Shown here: positions 32,984 to 42,065 of the stretch, piece by piece | Layout of the letters: the number at the start of each line of letters is the position of its first letter | How positions within the stretch are numbered: the stretch's first letter is position 1 | Assembly: GCF_002968015.1 (NCBI RefSeq) | Contig: NZ_PUIP01000017.1 | Coordinates: 116,964-180,963, forward strand | DNA: 64,000 nucleotides | Source of the DNA: Massilia phosphatilytica | Lineage (GTDB): Bacteria > Pseudomonadota > Gammaproteobacteria > Burkholderiales > Burkholderiaceae_D | Direction: 5' to 3' | The notes under the pieces: generated by a model | Seen by the model: only the letters and a program-made list of their open reading frames with translations | Databases searched by the model: none | What the model was told of the DNA's origin: nothing | Translations under genes and position numbers: made by a program

Positions 32984-35848
32984 TCAGAACGAATACCGCG
33001 CCCCCAGCGTAAAGAAGCGTCCGCGCGCACCCTCGTAATCGAGCGGGTTGTACGCCTGCGCGCCATACGTCAGCGGGTCGAGCGGCGCGATCTTGTCGAA
33101 CAGGTTCTGGACCGAGCCGAACACTTCCCAGCGCTGCTGCGGCTTCCAGCGGATCACCAGGTCGACCGTCGTGAACGACGCCAGTTCGCAACCGTTCGGC
33201 GCATCGGCGCCGCTGGCGAACGTCACGGCGCAACCGCTCGGGTCGCCCCGGAAGAAGCGGTTTTCCAGCACGCCGCGGTAGTTCACGTTGGCCGACACGC
33301 GCAGGTTGCTCCGGTCCCAGCCGAAGCGCATGTTGACGCGGTCGGCCGGCGTGCCCGTACAGTTCGTCACGTCGCAGTTGCCGTGCGTGCCGGCGAATTC
33401 GCGCGACGTGCCATCCTGTTCGGTGCGCAGCCATTCGAAGATGTGCGTGTACTTGACGTCGAAGGTGGCATTGCCCCAGGTCTCGGGCAGGCGGTGGTTG
33501 TAGCGCGCGTCCACGTCGAGGCCGCGCACCTTGCTCTGGGCGGAGTTGACGTAGCGGGTCAGCACGGCCGTGATCTGGCCCGGATCGCCCGCGATGCCGC
33601 TCACGCTGCCCGGGTCGCGCGCCACGTGGCCGGCAGCGATGGCGGCGTCGACCTGTTCCTGGTTGATCTCGTTCTTGCGCTTGATCTTCCAGTAGTCGAC
33701 GGAGATGCTCGTGCGCGGCAGCGGGTCCCAGATGACGCCCAGCGTGTAGCTCTTCGACCGTTCCGGCGACAGGTTCGGGTTCGGCGACGTGATCAGCGCC
33801 ACCGATGCCGGGTTACAGGCGTTCGTCACGCCCAATGCGCAGCGCACGGGGTCGGCCGCGGTCGAGAAGGCGGCCAGGCCGCCGACGCCGTTCTCGGCCG
33901 GGCTCGGCGCGCGGAAGCCGCGCGCGAACGTGCCGCGCAGCGCGAATTCGCGCACCGGCGTCCACTTCAGGCCGAACTTCGGCGTGTACGAACTGCCGAC
34001 GTCCGTGAAGTGGTCATAGCGCAGGGCCGCCGACGCTTCCACGTTGAACGGCAGCGGGGCCAGGCCTTCGCCGTACAGCGCGAACACGTTGCGGGCACCG
34101 GAATAGGCCGAATACCCCAGGCCGATGATGTTGCCCCGCTCCGTGCCGGTGGTGGGCAGCAGCTCCGTCATCTCGTGGCGGAACTCGGTGCCCAGTGCCA
34201 GGCCCAGGTTGCCGGCCAGGTAAGGAATGCCGCCGAACTCGCGCGTGGCCTTGAAATCGACCTGGCCGATCTTGGTGTTCGCCTTGTTGAGGATGGTGGG
34301 CGACAGGGCCGCGTACAGCGCCGGCGAATTCTGGCCCGCGTTCTCGGCGATGCGCCAGACGGTCCCAGGCGGCAGTGCCGCGTAGGCCGGGCTGCTCGCC
34401 ATCGCCGCCGCCACGTTGGCGGCTGTCGGATTCAGCAGGGCGAACGCGACGTCGCGCTGCAGGAAGCCGTTCTGCGTGTTGTTGACGTGGTTGTGCGAGA
34501 ACAGCAGGGACGAGTCCCAGTCCCAGCCGTAGTTCGCGCCCTTGGCGCCGCCCAGCCAGCGCAGGAAGTTGGAGCCGATGTTCGAGGCGCGCGGTCCGAC
34601 GTCGGCCGCCAGGTAGCGCACGCGCGCGGCCGTGCCGAAATACGGGTTGTCCGGATGGGTTGCACCGAGCTGGACGACGGCATTGTTGACGGGCCCGCCC
34701 GGGAAGCCGACGGACGCGCTGACGGAGGAGGGCGTCGTCGAGGTGTCCGTCTGGCTCGTGTACCAGTTGAACTCGCTGTACAACTGGGTCGACGGATTCA
34801 GCTGGAGCGTGCCGCGCAGGAAGAAGCTCAGGTTTTCCTGCTTTGGCTCGATCTGGTTGTACTGCATCGACGCGTCGATCAGGCAGCCGCCGCCGGGATC
34901 GCCCTGCGGGTGGTTCGTGAAGTTGGAGCAGGCTGCCCCGGGGAACGTGCGCGTGAAGCCGGGGCCGGCCAGGTTGCCGCGGTTGTAGTAGTTGGTCGGG
35001 TCGGCCGGATTGCGCACGTTGCCGTTGATGGCGTTGCCGGCCGTGCCGGTGCCGGTCAGGATGGCACCGGTCCCGCCGAGCGCCTGGTCGGCCGAATAAC
35101 CCCAGCGGCGCAGGTCGTTGCGGCCGATCCACTCGCGGTCGGCGCGGTCGCGGTACCAGATCTCGTCGAACTTCTTGTACTCGATGCTGAACAGGACGTT
35201 GTAGCGGTCGGTATCGAGGCTGCCGACGCCCTTGGTGAAGGCGACGTTCGTGCGCTTGCCGTCCCAGTCGTTGCTGGCGCCGCGCGAGAAGCGCACCGTG
35301 TTGCCCTGGAAGTCGCGGCGCAGGATGATATTGACGACGCCGGCGATGGCGTCCGAGCCGTAGATGGCGGACGCGCCGTCCTTCAGCACCTCGACCCGTT
35401 CGACGGCGTCCGTCGGGATCACGTTCAGGTCCGTGAACTGCTTCTGGCCGTCGTCGGCGAGGCCGTACGGGGCCATGCGGCGGCCGTTCAGCAGCACGAG
35501 CGTGGAGGCCGCGCCGAGGCCGCGCAGCGAGATGCCCGAGGCGCCGGCGGCGAAGCCGTTGCCGAACGTGGTCGGCACGGAACCCTGGTTGTCGACGGCC
35601 AGCGTCTGCAGCAGCTCGGCCACGGTGGCCTTGCCGGAACGCTCGATGTCGGCGCGGTTGACGGTGATGACGGAGGAGGCCGTTTCGGCCTCGGAGCGGC
35701 GGATGTTCGAGCCGGTGATCTCGACGCGCGGGACGGGTTTGGGCGCGACTTCCTGGGCCGGCGCCGGCAATGCCAGCATGGCCAGGCCGATGGCGCCCCC
35801 GCGCGCGAACAGGCGTCGGATCGTTCGGGATATCGTTGTTTCAGTCAT
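32984..35848 (-). CDS. TonB-dependent outer membrane receptor (TBDR 5)
   Basis: 954 residues from ATG 35848, which has GGAG 8 bases upstream; an in-frame extension to 35947 has no such site. Signal peptide with RRLFARGG then a hydrophobic core ending ALPAPAQE. The plug opens VEITGSNIRRSEAETASSV and has LVLLNGRRMAPYG and IYGSDAIAGVVNIILRRD. The barrel ends FFTLGARYSF. It shares several blocks with TBDR 7: AGTHGNC, PERSKSYTLGVIWDP versus PEKSKGYTLGMVWDP, and LFDKIAPLDPLTYG. They are paralogs 9 kb apart. No terminator is visible beyond its stop, where the small gene converges. Confidence 0.92.
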   Translation of the reverse strand: MTETTISRTIRRLFARGGAIGLAMLALPAPAQEVAPKPVPRVEITGSNIRRSEAETASSVITVNRADIERSGKATVAELLQTLAVDNQGSVPTTFGNGFAAGASGISLRGLGAASTLVLLNGRRMAPYGLADDGQKQFTDLNVIPTDAVERVEVLKDGASAIYGSDAIAGVVNIILRRDFQGNTVRFSRGASNDWDGKRTNVAFTKGVGSLDTDRYNVLFSIEYKKFDEIWYRDRADREWIGRNDLRRWGYSADQALGGTGAILTGTGTAGNAINGNVRNPADPTNYYNRGNLAGPGFTRTFPGAACSNFTNHPQGDPGGGCLIDASMQYNQIEPKQENLSFFLRGTLQLNPSTQLYSEFNWYTSQTDTSTTPSSVSASVGFPGGPVNNAVVQLGATHPDNPYFGTAARVRYLAADVGPRASNIGSNFLRWLGGAKGANYGWDWDSSLLFSHNHVNNTQNGFLQRDVAFALLNPTAANVAAAMASSPAYAALPPGTVWRIAENAGQNSPALYAALSPTILNKANTKIGQVDFKATREFGGIPYLAGNLGLALGTEFRHEMTELLPTTGTERGNIIGLGYSAYSGARNVFALYGEGLAPLPFNVEASAALRYDHFTDVGSSYTPKFGLKWTPVREFALRGTFARGFRAPSPAENGVGGLAAFSTAADPVRCALGVTNACNPASVALITSPNPNLSPERSKSYTLGVIWDPLPRTSISVDYWKIKRKNEINQEQVDAAIAAGHVARDPGSVSGIAGDPGQITAVLTRYVNSAQSKVRGLDVDARYNHRLPETWGNATFDVKYTHIFEWLRTEQDGTSREFAGTHGNCDVTNCTGTPADRVNMRFGWDRSNLRVSANVNYRGVLENRFFRGDPSGCAVTFASGADAPNGCELASFTTVDLVIRWKPQQRWEVFGSVQNLFDKIAPLDPLTYGAQAYNPLDYEGARGRFFTLGARYSF

Positions 35849-36047
35849 GTCCAGACTCCATGTACGATGAGGGATGGTCGACCCGGTGTGCATGCGGCCG
35901 GGGCTCCGTTGCGACTTTTGCATCTCGCGCAAAGAGGCAACTGACATCTCTCAAGCGTGTTCCGAACCGGGAGAAATGGTGTATGGTTGACGCAACCGAT
36001 CGCCTGTATAGGCAACCGTATGCGACAGATTTGAGGTAAATAAAGTC

Positions 36048-36077
36048 TTGCCAACGTCGCTGCAATGTTGTTATAGT
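36048..36077 (+). promoter_or_regulatory. Sigma-70-like promoter of the aroG leader
   Basis: TTGCCA (36048-36053) and TATAGT (36072-36077) are separated by 18 bases, placing the transcript start near 36084, about 17 bases before the leader-peptide ATG. Confidence 0.6.
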
Positions 36078-36100
36078 CAATCGACCATTCAGGAACCCAC

Positions 36101-36169
36101 ATGCGCCACGCCGTTTTCTTTACCTTTTATTTTTGGTTTAGCCATTCCAGCCCAACGGCGGTGGAGTAG
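36101..36169 (+). CDS. Aromatic-rich leader peptide of aroG (PheL-like)
   Basis: 22-codon frame with an AGGA ribosome-binding site 7 bases upstream, ending in TAG at 36167-36169. Residues 5-13 read VFFTFYFWF: five Phe, one Tyr and one Trp within nine codons. Position (between a promoter and an intrinsic terminator ahead of aroG), length and composition match leader peptides of attenuated operons such as E. coli pheL. The role inferred is to make translation speed report the supply of charged tRNA-Phe (and Tyr, Trp). Confidence 0.85.
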   Translation: MRHAVFFTFYFWFSHSSPTAVE

Positions 36170-36247
36170 CGGCAGGTTCACGCAGTAACAGAACAGAGTC
36201 CGACACAAGAATCCAGAAGACCGCCGACCCAGGCGGTCTTTTTTTTT
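36156..36247 (+). promoter_or_regulatory. Transcription attenuator of aroG (terminator and antiterminator)
   Basis: Terminator: aagaccgcc (36217-36225) with ggcggtctt (36232-36240) around a 6-base loop, then seven more T. Antiterminator: cggcggt (36156-36162), inside the end of the leader-peptide frame, is complementary to accgccg (36220-36226), the terminator's left arm. A ribosome stalled on the Phe codons (up to 36139) leaves cggcggt free and would prevent termination. A ribosome at the TAG covers it and lets the terminator form. The geometry is that of classical attenuation. Confidence 0.82.
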
Positions 36248-36287
36248 ACGCCCCAGCATTTCATACAGATCAGAACGGAGAACAGCC

Positions 36288-37349
36288 ATGCCTCGCACCG
36301 ACGACTTACGCATCCGCGAAATGAAGGAACTGACGCCGCCCTCGCACCTGATCCGCGAATTCCCGGTGACCCCGGAAGCGGAACAGGTCGCCTCGCAGGC
36401 GCGCGTGGCGCTGCATCGCATCCTGCACGGCCAGGACGACCGCCTGATGGTCGTGATCGGCCCGTGCTCGATCCACGATCCGAACGCCGCGATGGAGTAT
36501 GCCCGCCGCCTCGTCGAGCAGCGCCACCGCTTCGCCGGCGAGCTGGAAGTGATCATGCGCGTGTACTTCGAGAAGCCGCGCACGACGGTCGGCTGGAAGG
36601 GGATGATCAACGACCCGTACATGGACAACAGCTTCCGCATCAACGACGGCCTGCGCATGGCGCGCGAACTGCTGCGCGACATCAATGAACTGGGCCTGCC
36701 GGCCGGCACCGAATTCCTCGACGTGATCAGCCCGCAGTACATCGCCGACCTGATCAGCTGGGGCGCGATCGGCGCCCGCACGACGGAATCGCAGGTGCAC
36801 CGCGAGCTGGCGTCCGGCCTGTCGTGCCCGGTCGGCTTCAAGAACGGCACCGATGGCAACATCAAGATCGCGGCCGATGCGATCAAGGCGGCGTCGCAGG
36901 CGCACCACTTCCTGTCCGTGACGAAGGGGGGCCACTCGGCGATCGTGTCGACCGCCGGCAACGAGGACTGCCACATCATCCTGCGCGGCGGCAAGACGCC
37001 GAACTATGACGCGGCCAGCGTCGAGGACGCCTGCAAGCAGCTCGCCGCCAACGGCCTCGCGAGCCGCCTGATGATCGACGCGTCGCACGCCAACAGCAGC
37101 AAGAACCCGCAGAACCAGGTGCCCGTGTGCGCGGACATCGGCAGCCAGATCGCGGCGGGCGACACGCGCATCGTCGGCGTGATGGTCGAGTCGCACCTCG
37201 TCGGCGGCCGCCAGGACCTCGTGCCGGGCAAGGAACTGACGTACGGCCAGTCCGTCACCGACGGCTGCATCGACTGGGAGACGAGTATCGCCGTGCTGGA
37301 AAACCTCGCCGCCAGCGTGCGCGCACGCCGCCTCCGCGACGACGCCTAA
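36288..37349 (+). CDS. aroG: 3-deoxy-7-phosphoheptulonate synthase (DAHP synthase, class I)
   Basis: 353 residues, matching the AroF/G/H type of E. coli. Key blocks: VIGPCSIHDP (metal-binding Cys near residue 61), MRVYFEKPRTTVGWKG (PEP site), PVGFKNGTDGN and MIDASHANSSKNP (metal His). It condenses phosphoenolpyruvate with erythrose-4-phosphate, the first step of the shikimate pathway. The attenuator upstream points to repression by phenylalanine and perhaps tyrosine or tryptophan. Feedback inhibition of the enzyme is normal for the family, but its specificity is not readable here. tkt elsewhere in the window makes the erythrose-4-phosphate substrate. Confidence 0.96.
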   Translation: MPRTDDLRIREMKELTPPSHLIREFPVTPEAEQVASQARVALHRILHGQDDRLMVVIGPCSIHDPNAAMEYARRLVEQRHRFAGELEVIMRVYFEKPRTTVGWKGMINDPYMDNSFRINDGLRMARELLRDINELGLPAGTEFLDVISPQYIADLISWGAIGARTTESQVHRELASGLSCPVGFKNGTDGNIKIAADAIKAASQAHHFLSVTKGGHSAIVSTAGNEDCHIILRGGKTPNYDAASVEDACKQLAANGLASRLMIDASHANSSKNPQNQVPVCADIGSQIAAGDTRIVGVMVESHLVGGRQDLVPGKELTYGQSVTDGCIDWETSIAVLENLAASVRARRLRDDA

Positions 37350-37388
37350 CATAGTCCTTGCCAACCGGAAGCCATCCCTCCAGAATCG

Positions 37389-37406
37389 GTATGTACATGT
37401 GCATAC
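37389..37406. promoter_or_regulatory. Near-palindrome ahead of the hydroxylase gene
   Basis: gtatgtacatgtgcatac is symmetrical apart from one mismatched base pair (two positions) and sits 14 bases before the ATG at 37420. It could be an operator overlapping the translation start region, or chance in a short spacer. Confidence 0.3.
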
Positions 37407-37419
37407 TTGAAGGGACGGC

Positions 37420-38706
37420 ATGGCTTCCAACGATGGTGAAATCGCGACCTGGGAACGCGCGGCACAGGCCGCGTTGAAGGGCGCCAATCCACGCCTGGCG
37501 GCGCAGCTGTGGCAGCGCATCCTGGGCCACGCGCCGACGCACGGTCCGGCACTGCTCGGCATGGCGCAACTGCATTATCGCGCCGGCGCGCTGCCGGAAG
37601 CCCGGGCGCTGCTCGAGCGCCTCGTCGCGGCCGACGGCCGCGACAAGCAGCAGTGGATCAATCTTGCCGTCGTCTGCATGGCCCAGCGCGACGAGGCGCG
37701 CGAGGAAGACGCGATCCGGCATGCGCTCGTGCTGGAGCCGACCGATCTCGTCGCGTTGATCCTGCGCGCGGGCCTGCTGACGCGCCAGGGCAAGCGCCAC
37801 GCGGCCGCGCGCGCGCATGGCGCCGTCGCCGCGGTGGCGCCGCCGCTCTCGCAACTGCCGCCCGAGCTGCGCCCCGCCGTGCAGGAGGCGCATGCCTACC
37901 GCGAACAGTACGACACCGACTTCGGCCGCTTCCTCGACGACCACATGGCGCCGCTCTTGCGCGACCTGCGCGGGGAGCGCGTGCAGCGCTTCACGGAATC
38001 GCTCGACATCATGCTGGGCCGCAAGCGCCGTTACGAGCCGCAGCCCGCGCTGTTCCACTTCCAGGGCCTCGCGCCCATCACCTTCTTCGACCGCGGCGAC
38101 TTTCCGTGGCTCGACGCCTTCGAGCGCGAGACGGACACGATCCGCGCGGAATTCCTTGCCGCGCAGGCCGGCGACGAAGGCTTCACGCCCTACATGCAGT
38201 ACGGCGAGGACCAGCCGCTGCGCCAGTGGGCCGAATTGAACAACTCGCTGCGCTGGAGTGCCTTCCACCTCGTCGAAGCGGGCAAGGTCAACGACGCGAA
38301 CGCGCAGCGCTGCCCGCGCACGATGGCATTGCTGGCGGGCGCGCCGCAGCCCGATCAACCGGGCCGCACGCCCGTCGCGATGTTTTCCGTGCTCAAGCCG
38401 AAGACGCGCATCCCGCCGCACTGCGGCGTCAGCAATGTCCGCCTCGTCACGCACATGCCGCTCGTCGTGCCGCCGGGCTGCGCTTTCCGCGTCGGCAACG
38501 ACGTGCGCGCGTGGGAAGAGGGGAAGGCGTGGGTGTTCGACGACACCATCGAGCACGAGGCGTGGAACGACAGCGATTCTCCCCGCGCGATCCTGATGTT
38601 CGACATCTGGCATCCGCACCTGACCGGGCCGGAGCGCGCGCTCGTGACGGCGATGAGCGCGGGCATGAACGCGTTCTCGCAGGACGAAGGCAGCTTCGGC
38701 CTGTAA
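37420..38706 (+). CDS. TPR-containing aspartyl/asparaginyl beta-hydroxylase-like dioxygenase
   Basis: 428 residues. The N-terminal part (about 1-140) has TPR-like helical pairs (AAQLWQRILGHAPTHGPALL, ARALLERLVAADGRDKQQW). The C-terminal part (about 235-415) resembles the Asp/Asn beta-hydroxylase fold: KTRIPPHCGVSNVRLVTHMPL and FDDTIEHEAWNDS give the iron-binding His pair, and RAILMFDIWHP the 2-oxoglutarate-binding Arg. It is probably a cytosolic Fe(II)/2-oxoglutarate oxygenase. Bacterial relatives act on lipids or proteins, and the substrate here is unknown. It follows aroG by 70 bases and may be read from its transcript. Confidence 0.87.
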   Translation: MASNDGEIATWERAAQAALKGANPRLAAQLWQRILGHAPTHGPALLGMAQLHYRAGALPEARALLERLVAADGRDKQQWINLAVVCMAQRDEAREEDAIRHALVLEPTDLVALILRAGLLTRQGKRHAAARAHGAVAAVAPPLSQLPPELRPAVQEAHAYREQYDTDFGRFLDDHMAPLLRDLRGERVQRFTESLDIMLGRKRRYEPQPALFHFQGLAPITFFDRGDFPWLDAFERETDTIRAEFLAAQAGDEGFTPYMQYGEDQPLRQWAELNNSLRWSAFHLVEAGKVNDANAQRCPRTMALLAGAPQPDQPGRTPVAMFSVLKPKTRIPPHCGVSNVRLVTHMPLVVPPGCAFRVGNDVRAWEEGKAWVFDDTIEHEAWNDSDSPRAILMFDIWHPHLTGPERALVTAMSAGMNAFSQDEGSFGL

Positions 38707-38722
38707 TCGCCTTCCGCAAATG

Positions 38723-38760
38723 AAAACCGCCGCCGGCTTCGCAGCCGGCGGCGGTTTTTT
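38723..38760. terminator. Bidirectional terminator between hydroxylase gene and TBDR 6
   Basis: Perfect 16-bp stem (38723-38738 with 38743-38758) with TCGC loop and seven T on the right, A-run on the left. It serves both convergent genes. Confidence 0.93.
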
Positions 38761-38780
38761 TACGGCCTCGGATCAGGCGA

Positions 38781-41675
38781 TCAGAAGCGGTAGGTCACGT
38801 TGGCGTAGATGAAGCGGCCGTACGCGTCGTACACCTGCGGGAACGTGTTGCCGTTGCCGTAGGTACCCGTCACCGAGCTGGACGAAGCGATCGGCGGATC
38901 CTTGTCCAGCAGGTTGTTGATGCCGAAGCTCACGGCCAGCTTGCGGTTGAAGCGGTACACGCCGTTCAGGTCGAAGTAGCTGCGCGAAGCCAGGTACGCA
39001 TCACGCTGCGTGTCCAGTTCGCCGGCCAGCTGCGGGTTCGCATCGAGCATGTCGTTCTTCAGGCGGTCGATGTAGCGCCAGGTGAGCGACAGGTCGAGGT
39101 TGTACGGGCTCGACCAGGTCGTGCGCAGCTTGTGACGCCATTTCGGGGTCGGGGTGCCGCAGGTCGCGCCGTACAGGCCCGTGCAGTCGTAGCTGCCGTT
39201 GCCCGGCAGGTTTTCCACGGTGTAGCTGTGCACGTAGGTGCCGTTCAGCGTGAAGTCCAGGTTGCCGTAGCTCTGCGGCAGGCGGGTGCGGTAGCTGGCG
39301 CCCACGTCCAGGCCCGAGGTGCCCTGCGAACCGATGTTCGTGGTGCCGGCCTCGACGTAGCCGTTCGGGGTCAGCCACAGCGAACCCAGCTGGTCACGAT
39401 GGATCAGGCTGCAGTACAGCGAATTGCCGGTCGTGAGGCACTGGGTGTACACGCTCTGGGCGTTGACGGCCTGGATCGCGTCCTTGATCTTCAGCTTGAA
39501 TGCGTCCAGGGTGATGGTCAGGTTCTTGATCGGGTCGATCACGATACCGACCGTGTACGTGTTGGCGGTTTCCGGCTTGACGCCCGGGTTGCCGCCGGTA
39601 CGGCCGTTGTACTGGTTGGTCGAGTTCTCCGGCACCTTGCCGTACAGCGAAGCGGGCAGGCCCGTGTTGGCGCACTGGGCTTGCGTGGCTTTCGGGGTCT
39701 CGCCGCCGCACGGGTCGTCGTTCGGACCGGCCAGCACCACGGCTTGCGGCGTGTACAGTTCATAGATGTTCGGTGCGCGGACGGCACGCTGGGCCGAACC
39801 GCGGACACGCACCTGGTCGATCGGCTGCCAGTCGAGGCCCAGGCCGAACGTGTTGGTCTTGGCATTGGTGCTGTACTGCGAACGGCGGTACGAACCGGAC
39901 AGGTCCATGTGCTTCGAAAAGGCCATGTTGTCCAGCAGCGGCAGCTTGAATTCGCCGAAGGCTTCCTTCACGTTGTACGAACCCGCGACGGCCGGGGAGG
40001 CGCCGCCGGCACCGGACAGGTCGCCGGTCTGGTTTTCGTAGTCGGGCTGGAACGACAGCTTCTCGACGCGCTGCTCGTAGCCGAACGACACGCCGGCGCC
40101 GCTTTCGGCGGTCGGCAGCTTCATGCCGAAGCGGGTCAGGTCGGTGCCGATGTTCAGGCCGAACACGGATTGCTGCGTGAAGCCGCCATTCGAACCGGTG
40201 GCGTTCAGGTAGTCCAGCGCGGCCTGCGTGACACCGCCCTGCTTGTACAGGTTGTACGGGACGCAGTTCGTGTCCGAACCGTTGACGACGGAGCGGCACA
40301 CGGCGTTGCCCGTGACCGGATCCTTGACGACGTCCAGTGCGTTGGCGATCAGGCGGCTCGAGAAATAGCCGGTCGCGCGGTCGCTGTGGTTGACGCGCGC
40401 GAACTGGCCGAACACGTCGTACGACCAGTCGCCGACCATGCCTTTCACACCCAGCACTTCGCGGAACGACGAGTCGGTGATATTGGTCGAGCGCGGGCCG
40501 CCTTCGACGTTACGCTTGCCGACGGAGACGGTGGCGGTGTCGCCGGCCTTCTTGAGGCCCAGCGCGGCCTTCCAGGCATCGTTCAGCAGCGGGTTGTCGT
40601 AGCCGATCGTCGCCTGCTGGCCGTAGAAGATGCCGCCCGGCGCGATCTGCGCGTCGGTCGTGTAGTTGTGGAAGCTGAATTCGCTGTAGATGCGCGCGTT
40701 CTCGTTGATGTCGAGGTGCACCATCGAGTTGATGTTGTACTCGTCCGACGGGCGCTGGAAGAAGTTCAGGGGACCGAAGTTGTAGGCATCGGTGGCCGAC
40801 ACGTACTTGCGCGGATTGCCGTTCGCATCCGGGGTGTACGAGCCGACGCGGGCGATCGAGGTGCCGGAGCCCGAGCAGGCGAAGCCCGGATCGGATGCGC
40901 CCAGCGAGCAGCCCGAGAAGTCGCGCTGCGATTGCAGCAGGGCGTCGGCGTGGCGGTGCGAGGCGAAGAACGTCGCGTTACCCTTGTTGTCGGCGAAGTT
41001 CGAGCCCAACAGGATGCTGAAGTCGTACTTCTTCGAGTCGAACGCGTGGTTGCCCGGCAGCGGGAAGCCCTTCTTGTTGACGACGCCCTGGATCTCGTCG
41101 TTGTGCTGCTGGTGGTTGGCGCCGGAGATGTTGGCTTCCAGTTCCACGCCTTCGTAGTTGTCCTTCATGATGAAGTTGACGACGCCCGACACGGCGCCCG
41201 AGCCGTACACGGCGCCGGCGCCGCCCGTCAGCACGTCGACACGGCGGATCAGTTCACTCGGGATCTGGTTCAGGTCGGCTGCGACGCTGAGCACGCTGCC
41301 GGACGGCAGGCGCTTGCCGTTGACGAGCACCAGGGTACGCTGCGAGCCCATGCCGCGCAGGTCGACGGTGGCGGTGCCGCTGGCACCGTTCGAGATGGCG
41401 GCACCCTGCGACGCGAACACCTGGGGCAGGTTGTTCAGCAGGTCTTCGGTATTGCGCACGCCATCGATCTTGATGTCCTTGGCGCTCAGGGTGGTGATGG
41501 GGCTGGAGCCTTCCGTATTGAGCGACGGAATGCGCGAGCCCGTCACTTCCACGCGTTGCATCGAGGTGGTGGCTGGGGCCGCATTGTCCTGTGCGTGAGC
41601 GACGGACGCGCCGAGCGCCATGCCGCCGGCGAACATCAGTCGTACCGACCGAGATAAAACTTTTTCCGACATCAT
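38781..41675 (-). CDS. TonB-dependent outer membrane receptor (TBDR 6)
   Basis: 964 residues from the first of two tandem ATG codons (41675/41672), with AGGGA about 11 bases upstream. The signal peptide MMSEKVLSRSVRLMFAGG... ends ASVAHAQ near residue 29. The plug begins VEVTGSRIPSLNTEGSSPI and contains LVLVNGKRLPSG and VYGSGAVSGVVNFIMKDN. The barrel ends IYANVTYRF. The usual LYGSDAIAGVVN block reads VYGSGAVSGVVN, which sets it slightly apart from the others. The signal peptide matches the detached one of TBDR 3. Substrate unknown. Confidence 0.93.
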   Translation of the reverse strand: MMSEKVLSRSVRLMFAGGMALGASVAHAQDNAAPATTSMQRVEVTGSRIPSLNTEGSSPITTLSAKDIKIDGVRNTEDLLNNLPQVFASQGAAISNGASGTATVDLRGMGSQRTLVLVNGKRLPSGSVLSVAADLNQIPSELIRRVDVLTGGAGAVYGSGAVSGVVNFIMKDNYEGVELEANISGANHQQHNDEIQGVVNKKGFPLPGNHAFDSKKYDFSILLGSNFADNKGNATFFASHRHADALLQSQRDFSGCSLGASDPGFACSGSGTSIARVGSYTPDANGNPRKYVSATDAYNFGPLNFFQRPSDEYNINSMVHLDINENARIYSEFSFHNYTTDAQIAPGGIFYGQQATIGYDNPLLNDAWKAALGLKKAGDTATVSVGKRNVEGGPRSTNITDSSFREVLGVKGMVGDWSYDVFGQFARVNHSDRATGYFSSRLIANALDVVKDPVTGNAVCRSVVNGSDTNCVPYNLYKQGGVTQAALDYLNATGSNGGFTQQSVFGLNIGTDLTRFGMKLPTAESGAGVSFGYEQRVEKLSFQPDYENQTGDLSGAGGASPAVAGSYNVKEAFGEFKLPLLDNMAFSKHMDLSGSYRRSQYSTNAKTNTFGLGLDWQPIDQVRVRGSAQRAVRAPNIYELYTPQAVVLAGPNDDPCGGETPKATQAQCANTGLPASLYGKVPENSTNQYNGRTGGNPGVKPETANTYTVGIVIDPIKNLTITLDAFKLKIKDAIQAVNAQSVYTQCLTTGNSLYCSLIHRDQLGSLWLTPNGYVEAGTTNIGSQGTSGLDVGASYRTRLPQSYGNLDFTLNGTYVHSYTVENLPGNGSYDCTGLYGATCGTPTPKWRHKLRTTWSSPYNLDLSLTWRYIDRLKNDMLDANPQLAGELDTQRDAYLASRSYFDLNGVYRFNRKLAVSFGINNLLDKDPPIASSSSVTGTYGNGNTFPQVYDAYGRFIYANVTYRF

Positions 41676-41993
41676 TTGTCTTGAGTCCCTTCTGAGCTGG
41701 GCCGGTGCGGACTAAGCGCCGACTCGCAGATCCTGTTATTGATCTACCCCCATCCTTTTGGGAGGGAATTTTTATTTGCTACAAGACAATGACATCATTG
41801 CTAATAAACAAAGTCAACGAGTAAATATGCATATATGCATCATTGCTGTAAATATCAAATTTTATTTTCCAAAGTGCAAAAATACGTGTGAGAAATTTAG
41901 ATTGAAATGTTGTATTTAGTTTTTTATTCGAAATTTTATTGATGCGTAATTACAACATTTTGCCCCATATTGGTGCGGTGGTGCACCAAAAAC
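41676..41993. other. AT-rich intergenic region upstream of TBDR 6
   Basis: About 320 bases of markedly low GC content, with no supported gene. It holds the 14-bp palindrome at 41827-41840 and a small hairpin ttggtgc/gcaccaa (41970-41989). The TBDR 6 promoter must lie here on the minus strand. Confidence 0.6.
41827..41840. promoter_or_regulatory. Candidate operator: perfect 14-bp palindrome upstream of TBDR 6
   Basis: atgcatatatgcat is fully self-complementary and lies about 150 bases ahead of the TBDR 6 start. In such AT-rich DNA, short palindromes are less surprising, so regulatory meaning is tentative. Confidence 0.35.
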
Positions 41994-42028
41994 AAACGGG
42001 ACAGTGAGTACTCACTGTCCCGTTTTTA
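41994..42028 (-). terminator. Terminator downstream of TBDR 7
   Basis: Two perfectly complementary 16-base arms (41994-42009, 42010-42025) with no spare loop, so the centre (GTAC) forms it. On the minus strand it follows the TBDR 7 stop by about 40 bases and runs into TTTGTTTTT. Confidence 0.88.
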
Positions 42029-42065
42029 TCTCCTGACGATCAGTCGGCGAACCGGCTGCCGGTCA

